Of a DNA stretch of 64,000 bases, positions 54,129 to 61,097 are shown in pieces (the stretch's first letter is position 1; every line of letters begins with the position of its first letter). Source of the DNA: Rapidithrix thailandica (GTDB lineage Bacteria; Bacteroidota; Bacteroidia; Cytophagales; Flammeovirgaceae). The notes beneath the pieces were generated by a model. That model searched no databases. It worked only from the letters and a program-made list of their open reading frames with translations, and was not told where the DNA came from. The translations under genes were made by a program, and so were the position numbers. Location of the stretch: contig NZ_JBDKWZ010000001.1 of assembly GCF_039710355.1 (NCBI RefSeq), positions 868,001-932,000 on the forward strand, in the 5' to 3' direction.

Positions 54129-54683
54129 ATGCTTACAACTGAACAAGAAATTCAATTAGCCAACGACTTGAAAAAAGGGAATCAGGAAGCTTTGGGATGC
54201 CTGTTTGAGTTATTGCATAAAGAGGTGTTCACCTTTGTATTACCCTATACCCGTAACGCTACGGTGGCTGAAGAAATCGTACAGGAGGTGTTTATCAAAC
54301 TGTGGGACAAACGCCATCAACTGAAACCGGAGCATTCCCTGAAAAACTTCCTGTTTAAAATGGCCCGTAACCACACGCTGGATCATTTGCGGAAAACGAA
54401 ATTCGAAGTGGAATATAAAAATGAATTGAAACACACCAAAGCCACTGCTCACTCCCAAACGGAAAACGAATTAATTTATAGAGACCTTCAGGCTTTTGCC
54501 GAAAAAGCCATTAGCCAACTTCCTCCCAAACGCAAGCAAATTTTTGAACTCAGCAGGAAACAACATATGTCCTATACGGAGATTTCGGAATACTTAGGCA
54601 TCTCCAAAAATGTAGTGGAAAATCAAATGGTCAAAGCCTTGAAAACACTCCGAGAATCATTGGGAAAATCGTTCTCCGTTTAA
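54129..54683 (+). CDS. ECF-type RNA polymerase sigma factor
   Basis: A 184-residue sigma-70 family member with region 2 (VAEEIVQEVFIKLWDKRHQL, NFLFKMARNHTLDHLRK) and region 4 (LPPKRKQIFELSRKQHMSYT, EISEYLGISKNVVENQMVKA). Bacteroidota ECF factors of this kind act with a FecR anti-sigma factor and an STN-bearing receptor. Here the receptor pair (59906 and 61098) lies 5 kb downstream, with a surface-protein gene between. The stop codon TAA overlaps an end of the dispersed palindromic element. Confidence 0.94.
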   Translation: MLTTEQEIQLANDLKKGNQEALGCLFELLHKEVFTFVLPYTRNATVAEEIVQEVFIKLWDKRHQLKPEHSLKNFLFKMARNHTLDHLRKTKFEVEYKNELKHTKATAHSQTENELIYRDLQAFAEKAISQLPPKRKQIFELSRKQHMSYTEISEYLGISKNVVENQMVKALKTLRESLGKSFSV

Positions 54684-54694
54684 ACATGCTCTTA
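54679..54694. repeat. Single end of the dispersed palindromic element at the sigma factor stop
   Basis: TTTAAACATGCTCTTA is the inverted form of the element terminus (TAAGAGCATGTTTAAA) and covers the sigma factor stop codon. No partner end was found within 400 bp. Confidence 0.45.
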
Positions 54695-55082
54695 CCGGAT
54701 ATTTGTGATCCAAGCTTCTGGATGAATACGGTCAAGGGCAGAAGTGATAACTGTTAAATAGAGTTATTTGCCGCATTATAACGGGATGGCTGTCGAACCG
54801 TATTCGCCAATATATTAAACACTGACTTTGTTCTCAAGTTGACCGTATTGGGCATTCCACTGCTCCGGTTATCAAAATGTCCGGTGGTACGGTCTTTTGT
54901 CCAACTCAATCCTATGTTTTTTTATAGATACTTGAACAATTGCTTTGCTAAAAAAAGGTGAGTATCTACCGGTTTCCGGCTTATTCCTTCCAAACATCTA
55001 AAACCTCCTTCAAACCCCTGTTCTCTCCTTTATTATTACGGCAGAAGTTAACCCAATTCTTTGAATCGATAACTATTTTGCC
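54695..55082. other. Intergenic stretch with an inverted repeat and a short minus-strand frame
   Basis: AATACGGTCAA (54725-54735) and TTGACCGTATT (54839-54849) form an 11-bp inverted repeat. On the minus strand a 55-codon frame (54754-54921) reads RTTGHFDNRSSGMPNTVNLR and ends at TAA; I do not recognise it. No gene start for it is clear, so it may be a repeat or gene remnant. Confidence 0.35.
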
Positions 55083-58000
55083 ATGTATACCTTTCATTAC
55101 ACTTCCCCGGATAAAAGAAGAGAAACAAGCCACAGAGCTTTGAAACTTCTCATAGGTTTGTTGTTGAGTTTTTTTTCTTACTTTTCCGTGGTTGCTCAAT
55201 CCACTATTTGGGTAGAAGACTTTTCCGGACTTGCGGATGGGACAACACAGGACAATGGTGCTACCGCATGGTCATCCTTGAACTTAAATGCTTCCAGTAG
55301 TAAATATTGGGAAGTACGTAATAACCGCTTTGAAGGAGTCGATTTAGATATTGAAGCTAGCTGGAGCTCTGAACTTGTAGATATTTCTAATTATCAGGAC
55401 GTATCGTTTTCAATTGACTTATCAGAAAATGGAAGTTTGGAAAGTTCGGATTATATCCGTGTAGCCTACAAGTTAGATGGAGGATCAGAGGTACAAGTTG
55501 CCGAATATACGAATGATTTTGGAAGTGCCACGGTAAACGCTACAGGGTTAAATGGTAATACCCTACAAATAATTATCCGGGCCAAGTGTAGTTCCAGTAG
55601 TGAAAAATACCGTTTTGACAATGTGTTGTTGGAAGGTACTTTGAATGTAGATATGAGTTATGTGTCAAGCACCGCTACCCAAAATACCAATCAGATACTG
55701 CCGGGAAGTACAGAGGAGCATATCATCGGCATACAGGTGGAGACCAACGGCACGAATAATCCTCTTGCAGTGACTTCTTTTTCCCTCAGTACCGATGGTA
55801 GTACAAATCCCGCTTCAGATATTAATAAGGCAACGCTATATTATACCAGTACCAATAGTTCGTATGCCACCGGTAGCCAGTTTGGAAGTACGGTGGATAC
55901 ACCCAATGGCACTTTCACCTTTAACGGAAGTCAAACACTGGCTCAAGGAATCAATTATTTTTGGTTGGCCTATGATATTGCTGGCGGAGCCAACTTGAAC
56001 AATGTGGTGGATGCAATCCTCAACAATATGACCATAGATGGAATGGTATATGTCCCATCCGATACTAATCCGACAGGCAACCGGAAAATCAGTAATATTG
56101 ATTGTGGGGCATATCCTGTAGTAAGTGAATATCCTTATACCGAAAGTTTTGAGAGCGGTTTGGGGAGCTGGACACAAGGAACAGGGGATGATTTCGATTG
56201 GACTCACAAATCCGGCAGTACGTCTACGGACAATACAGGGCCTTCTTCAGCTGCCAATGAGAGCTATTACCTGTATACGGAAGCCAGTAATCCCAATAAC
56301 CCGTCTAAGACGGCGAATTTAGTAAGCCCTTGTTTTAACCTTACAGGTATGCATGATCCCAAATTGTATTTTAGCTATCATCTTTACGGTTCGGAAATGG
56401 GAACCTTGTACATTGAGGTGCAAGACAAGCCCGGAGTAGGCAGTTGGGTGGCCTTGGATTCTATTTCGGGCAACCAAGGCAACCAATGGGACTATTATAC
56501 AGTGGACCTTGCTGCCTATATTGACCAAACGGTAAAAGTCCGCTTCCGGGGACTTACCGGGAATGGTACTCGGAGTGATATGGCCATTGACGAAGTCGTT
56601 TTGGCAGATAAACTGCTGACTATTACACAAGGTGTTACAGAAGCCGAATTTACCCAAAGCATTACCGGAACGGGAGTCTCGATCCAAAACCTGACCTTTT
56701 CCTCTGCCCATGTCAATTCTTATGGTTTATTTGATTTAAAAGAAGGAACCCAAATCGGAGAAGCCCAAGGGATTGTAATGTCTACGGGAGATATCAGGGA
56801 TATTGATCAACCTAACCGCAGTAATAAATTGACTACGGAGTTCGGTACTTCCGGCAATAGCGACCTGAATGCGGTCTCCGGTAAAACCACCTACGATGCC
56901 AGTTTTATTGAGTTTGATGTGGTCCCCTCCGGAGATACCCTGAGTTTCAATTATACTTTTCTTTCCGAAGAATACACCGAGTATGAAAACTCCAATTATA
57001 ATGATGCCTTTGCCTTTTTGATCAGTGGGCCGGGTATCAGTGGAGAACAAAATATTGCCTTGATTCCGGGCACGAGTACACCTGTATCCATCAATACGGT
57101 AAATTCCTCAAGTAATTTGGAGTACTTTGTAAACAATGATATTCACAATGATAATAGTATGGAAGATGTGGCAGGGTTTTATTCCATAGAATTTGACGGA
57201 TATACGGTGAATTTGGTGGCAAAAGTTGCCGTGCAAAGTTGTGAAACTTATCATATCAAATGGATTATCGGAGACGGAACGGACCGCAAATGGGATTCCG
57301 GAGTATTTGTGGAAGGACTGTCCAGCAACGATATCGGAGGTACTGCATCCGTTACGGAGGTCTATAGCGAATGCGTGGAGGACCCGGTGACAGTCACCTT
57401 TGAAAGGACCGGAAATTCATCCAAAATGTTAACACTGAATGTGAATTACGGTGGTTCGATGATCAAAAATATAGACTACGTGACAGACAACCTTCTGAAC
57501 CAAGTGACCTTCCTGCCTGGAGAAACGACAAAAACGATTACCTTAACCCCAACAGTGACTTATGAAATTCCCAATCAGACAGATAGTGTCACTGTAAGTT
57601 TGTCCTCTTGTTCGGGAAGTGAATTTGCCAACGTAGTGGTGTACTATAAACCAAAACCGGATGTAAGCGAATATGACATCGTTGAAATTTGTCAGGATGG
57701 GCAAGCGCTTGTTGACGGAGGAACCTACTTGAGTTACCAATGGAAAAATAACCTGGGACAGGTAGTTTCTACCGAACAGGTTTTAGAAACCAGTATGGCA
57801 GGCAATTATACCCTGACAGTGACCAACGAAGCTGGTTGCTCGGCAACTTCTGATACAATTACCATTGTCAAACTGGCGGCTTTGGAAGTGTTTGCCTCAG
57901 CGGATTGCCAACCGGTAAGTACTAACCAGACACAAGTGTACTTGAATGCCAGTGGTGGTGGCGGAGAGTATCAGTATAAGTTGAGCAGCGAAGGAGAGGG

Positions 58001-59162
58001 AAGCTATACCAATAACCCTGTGTTTTTGGTGGACAACGGTACAACGGTTTCATTTGATATAAAAACAGCAAAGGGTTGTTTTAAAAGTGTGACGGTGACC
58101 ACCCCTAATGGAAATGCCACTGCCATTTCCAATGCTGAGAAAACGGGACAGTGTATATTGAGTGGCTTTAATAGTTTTTATGATATTCTGGATGATGAAG
58201 GTAACCTGATTGCCAGTATCAGTGACCTGGGGAATGATTTGGGAGTGATTACGGCATCAGTCTATATTGATGGGAGTGTACAGAGTTATAATGGAGAACC
58301 TTATTTACAACGTCATTATAAAATTACCCCACAGTTTAACGGGCAGAGTGCCCGGGTCAGGTTGTACTTTACTGAAGCCGAATTTCAAGCCCTTGCTACG
58401 GCCAATCCTGAAATCCCTTTGCCCTTGATCAATGGCACCGACCTACTGGGGGTTAGTAAGTACGATGGGGATGTGCCCGGTTCCGGAAATGAGATGTACA
58501 TCGGAGGAGAAGTAGTGGTGGATGGTTTTGCTTCCGAACGGCATTACATTGAGTTTACGGTTCCTAGCTTCTCTTCGATCTATATTCACAGTGCCATGGG
58601 CTCCATGCCCTTACCGGTACGATTGCTGTCCTTTACTGCCGAAACACACAGTAATCATGAAGTAGCTCTGAATTGGGAAACCGTCAATGAATCAAATAAT
58701 AAAGGATTTGAAATTGAACGCAGTGAGGACGGGAAAGCGTTTACCACAGTGGGGTTTGTCGAAGGTAAAAATAACAACGAGGAATCAGAATACATTTTTG
58801 TTGACCGGGAGGTACAAGGCACGGTATACTACCGCTTGAAACAAATTGATTACAACGGTGATAGTGAATACAGTGATGTGGAAAGCGTATCCTTGGAAAC
58901 CGTCTCCCGCTTTGCCGTACAGGCTTATCCCAATCCTTTTACACAGTCTATGAAATTGCAAATTACCAATCCGGAACAAGTACCTGTACAAGTTCAAGCT
59001 TTTGATAGTTCCGGAAGGCCAGTGTTTCAATTGTACTTGTCAGAAGATTTTTATCAATCTCAGGATATTGGAGCATATTTTCAACAACTGAGTAGAGGAA
59101 TTTACTTACTGAAAGTCACTACTACCCATCAAACAGTAACGTTGAAAGTTCAGAAACAATAA
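55083..59162 (+). CDS. Large T9SS-secreted multidomain surface protein
   Basis: A 1359-residue exported protein. After the signal peptide (ALKLLIGLLLSFFSYFSVVA) come an N-terminal beta domain (STIWVEDFSGLADG), a BNR-sialidase N-terminal-like domain (about 190-340, FWLAYDIAGGANLNNVVDAI), a MAM-like domain (about 350-510, FESGLGSWTQGTGDDFDW), a choice-of-anchor L domain (about 520-755, DTLSFNYTFLSEEYTEYENS) and Ig-like segments (DGGTYLSYQWKNN). The C-terminus is a type A T9SS sorting domain (AYPNPFTQSMKLQI, then SRGIYLLKVTTT). It would be exported by the GldKLMN/PorP system in this window. No catalytic residues stand out; adhesion or matrix binding is likely. Confidence 0.9.
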   Translation: MYTFHYTSPDKRRETSHRALKLLIGLLLSFFSYFSVVAQSTIWVEDFSGLADGTTQDNGATAWSSLNLNASSSKYWEVRNNRFEGVDLDIEASWSSELVDISNYQDVSFSIDLSENGSLESSDYIRVAYKLDGGSEVQVAEYTNDFGSATVNATGLNGNTLQIIIRAKCSSSSEKYRFDNVLLEGTLNVDMSYVSSTATQNTNQILPGSTEEHIIGIQVETNGTNNPLAVTSFSLSTDGSTNPASDINKATLYYTSTNSSYATGSQFGSTVDTPNGTFTFNGSQTLAQGINYFWLAYDIAGGANLNNVVDAILNNMTIDGMVYVPSDTNPTGNRKISNIDCGAYPVVSEYPYTESFESGLGSWTQGTGDDFDWTHKSGSTSTDNTGPSSAANESYYLYTEASNPNNPSKTANLVSPCFNLTGMHDPKLYFSYHLYGSEMGTLYIEVQDKPGVGSWVALDSISGNQGNQWDYYTVDLAAYIDQTVKVRFRGLTGNGTRSDMAIDEVVLADKLLTITQGVTEAEFTQSITGTGVSIQNLTFSSAHVNSYGLFDLKEGTQIGEAQGIVMSTGDIRDIDQPNRSNKLTTEFGTSGNSDLNAVSGKTTYDASFIEFDVVPSGDTLSFNYTFLSEEYTEYENSNYNDAFAFLISGPGISGEQNIALIPGTSTPVSINTVNSSSNLEYFVNNDIHNDNSMEDVAGFYSIEFDGYTVNLVAKVAVQSCETYHIKWIIGDGTDRKWDSGVFVEGLSSNDIGGTASVTEVYSECVEDPVTVTFERTGNSSKMLTLNVNYGGSMIKNIDYVTDNLLNQVTFLPGETTKTITLTPTVTYEIPNQTDSVTVSLSSCSGSEFANVVVYYKPKPDVSEYDIVEICQDGQALVDGGTYLSYQWKNNLGQVVSTEQVLETSMAGNYTLTVTNEAGCSATSDTITIVKLAALEVFASADCQPVSTNQTQVYLNASGGGGEYQYKLSSEGEGSYTNNPVFLVDNGTTVSFDIKTAKGCFKSVTVTTPNGNATAISNAEKTGQCILSGFNSFYDILDDEGNLIASISDLGNDLGVITASVYIDGSVQSYNGEPYLQRHYKITPQFNGQSARVRLYFTEAEFQALATANPEIPLPLINGTDLLGVSKYDGDVPGSGNEMYIGGEVVVDGFASERHYIEFTVPSFSSIYIHSAMGSMPLPVRLLSFTAETHSNHEVALNWETVNESNNKGFEIERSEDGKAFTTVGFVEGKNNNEESEYIFVDREVQGTVYYRLKQIDYNGDSEYSDVESVSLETVSRFAVQAYPNPFTQSMKLQITNPEQVPVQVQAFDSSGRPVFQLYLSEDFYQSQDIGAYFQQLSRGIYLLKVTTTHQTVTLKVQKQ

Positions 59163-59175
59163 ATCGCTACTTTGG

Positions 59176-59208
59176 CCCTTCAGGTTTTCTTTACCTGAGG
59201 GGTTTTTC
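59176..59208 (+). terminator. Terminator after the surface-protein gene
   Basis: CCCTTCAGG pairs with CCTGAGGGG (one G·U) around a 9-nt loop and runs into TTTTTC. Confidence 0.85.
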
Positions 59209-59334
59209 TTGTGTAAGGCTTTGAGTTGTGCCTGGAATAAGTTGTTCGGTTTTGATCCTTTGCAAATGCTTTTTGAACCAGGCCTTTGGCGCTGAGGTTT
59301 GAAAAGTATTTTTTTTGGGGGTAAACTATTGAGA

Positions 59335-59487
59335 AGAGTATGTTTAAAATTCTTTGCGGGAGGTTCTACTTTGGGAGGCTGCCCCTTTAGTGGTGAATTT
59401 GAATTTCAGTTTAGGGTTCTCAAAATGTTGCGATGAAGTTCCTTAAGTGGGAGTTTTTGACCCAAAGGATGAAATTTAAACATGAAG
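59335..59487. repeat. Dispersed palindromic element, copy 2 (long form)
   Basis: Left end AGAGTATGTTTAAAATTC and right end GAAATTTAAACATGAAG are imperfect inverted repeats about 120 bp apart. The left 65 bp of interior (TTTGCGGGAGGTTCTACTTT, then GGGAGG) aligns with copy 1 at 16020-16118. There is no coding capacity. The rest of the gap to fecR (59488-59870) holds no supported gene. Confidence 0.7.
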
Positions 59488-59876
59488 TGGTTTACACGTA
59501 TCGTTTTGACCGAACATGAAATCAAAATCGGCTCATCAAGGCATATTTTGAAGAGAATAGCCAAAGCTATTGTTGAAAAAAGTAACACGGAGGAGGCGTT
59601 TTTGAAACATTTTTTAGGAAAAAGAAAAAGGTTAATTCACTTCCATATTCCAAATGCCTGTTGTGTCATTCAAAAGCTTTTTTTAGAAATTTTTTTGAAG
59701 AAGGGGGTGGTGGCCCCCTGTTTCATTCGTAGTAAGAGTGAGTTTAAAAAAATAACAATGCAATTACATTGAACAATAATCTGTCTGATAATACAGAAAG
59801 GAGAAAGAACCTTCAATGCAATGAGAAACGAAGGCTGATTCAAGTGTATGAGTTGCAAACCGTATTGGTGAAAAAT

Positions 59877-59892
59877 AACTCCCAAGGGAGTT
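59877..59892 (+). promoter_or_regulatory. Small hairpin in the fecR leader
   Basis: AACTCCC-AA-GGGAGTT followed by TT ends 13 bp before the fecR ATG. It is short and tight, and could be an attenuator or block ribosome loading. Confidence 0.4.
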
Positions 59893-59905
59893 TTGGTGCT
59901 TAACT

Positions 59906-60910
59906 ATGGAAGAGAGAATATCAGATCAACAGTGGGCGAAGTTCTTTAATAATAATTGTACTGAAGAAGAACACCGTGCAATTATGGAATGGATGAGTAC
60001 TGCCTCTGATCAGGAGGTAGAACGCATCATGGAGCAGCATAGCGAATTGGTGATGCATCAACAAGTTCCATCTGTTGACCTTGAATCTCTGGATTTTTCC
60101 AAAGTACAAAAAGCTCTACATCCAAAATCCGTAAAATCTTATTCCCTGAAGAGAAAGCCACTCTGGAAAGGAATTGCGGCTGCGGTGACCGTTATTTTGA
60201 TTTCGGTGTATGGATTTTGGCAATTTAAACGGACAGAGGTACCGGAACCGGTGGCTTGGGAAGAGGTTGTAACGCAATCCGGACAAAAGAAAGTAGTAAA
60301 ATTACCGGACGGAACAAAGATTACATTGAATGCGGAAAGTCAGCTTTCTTATCCGAATGTATTTAGCGATACGCTCCGGGAAGTTCGTTTGGTGGGAGAG
60401 GCTTATTTTGAGGTACAAAAGGATACCGGGAAGCCTTTTATTGTCCATACGGGGGATTTGGATACCAAGGTACTGGGGACTTCTTTTAATGTACGGGCCT
60501 TTCCGGCCGATCAGGAAGTGGAAGTGGCCTTGGAAGAAGGAAAAGTGCAAGTATCGGCGACCACGGGGGTGGCATTTACACCGGTAATTTTGGAGCCCAA
60601 TCAGCAATTAATATTTGAAAAGCAGCGACATACGGGACGTGTAGAGGGCTTTGACCCACTACAGACTACGGGATGGAGACAAAACGCTTTTGTGTTTGAA
60701 AATGCGCCCTTGAAGGAGGTCTTGAAAATATTAGAACGGCAATATGGAGTGTCTTTTATTGTAGATGTTGCTCTGATCCGGGCCTGTCAGGTGAATGCCC
60801 GGTTTGAAGAAGACTCTTTTATCACCATACTGCAAGTGTTGACTACCGCAGCAGAATTAAATTATCAAATAAAAGGAAAAACAATACAGCTTACCGGGAA
60901 AGGATGTTGA
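59906..60910 (+). CDS. FecR family anti-sigma factor
   Basis: A 334-residue inner-membrane regulator. The cytosolic N-terminus (to about 85; EHRAIMEWMSTASDQEVERI) binds the sigma factor, a single transmembrane helix follows (GIAAAVTVILISVYGFW), then the periplasmic FecR domain (QKKVVKLPDGTKITLNAESQ, VRLVGEAYFEVQKDTGKPFI) and the C-terminal DUF4974 domain (VFENAPLKEVLKILERQYGV). It would hold the ECF factor encoded at 54129 and release it when the downstream receptor's STN domain signals. Pairing with that sigma gene is inferred from order alone. Confidence 0.94.
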   Translation: MEERISDQQWAKFFNNNCTEEEHRAIMEWMSTASDQEVERIMEQHSELVMHQQVPSVDLESLDFSKVQKALHPKSVKSYSLKRKPLWKGIAAAVTVILISVYGFWQFKRTEVPEPVAWEEVVTQSGQKKVVKLPDGTKITLNAESQLSYPNVFSDTLREVRLVGEAYFEVQKDTGKPFIVHTGDLDTKVLGTSFNVRAFPADQEVEVALEEGKVQVSATTGVAFTPVILEPNQQLIFEKQRHTGRVEGFDPLQTTGWRQNAFVFENAPLKEVLKILERQYGVSFIVDVALIRACQVNARFEEDSFITILQVLTTAAELNYQIKGKTIQLTGKGC

Positions 60911-60965
60911 GGGATTGACAATTATTTTTTCAACCGTAAAATGCCTATGATTTAACCATTCGAAC

Positions 60966-60996
60966 AAAAAAAGAGCGCCTGCTCGCGCCCTTTTTT
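60966..60996 (+). terminator. Terminator or attenuator between fecR and susC
   Basis: AAAAAAG-A-GCGC pairs with GCGC-C-CTTTTTT (one A·C mismatch) around a 6-nt loop, ending in six T. It lies 56 bp after fecR and 100 bp before the receptor gene. Confidence 0.7.
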
Positions 60997-61097
60997 GAAG
61001 AATCTTTGAGGGCTAATGACCGATCGGGGGATGGTCATAGTCCCTGGAATCCTATTGTCTTAACAAAAAATCATTTTCGCTAAAACATTTCAAATCT

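Noticed and set aside
59482..59772. 96-codon basic frame starting inside the right end of repeat copy 2
   Set aside because: The start codon is part of the repeat terminus, and the composition is Lys/Ile/Phe-rich without a motif.
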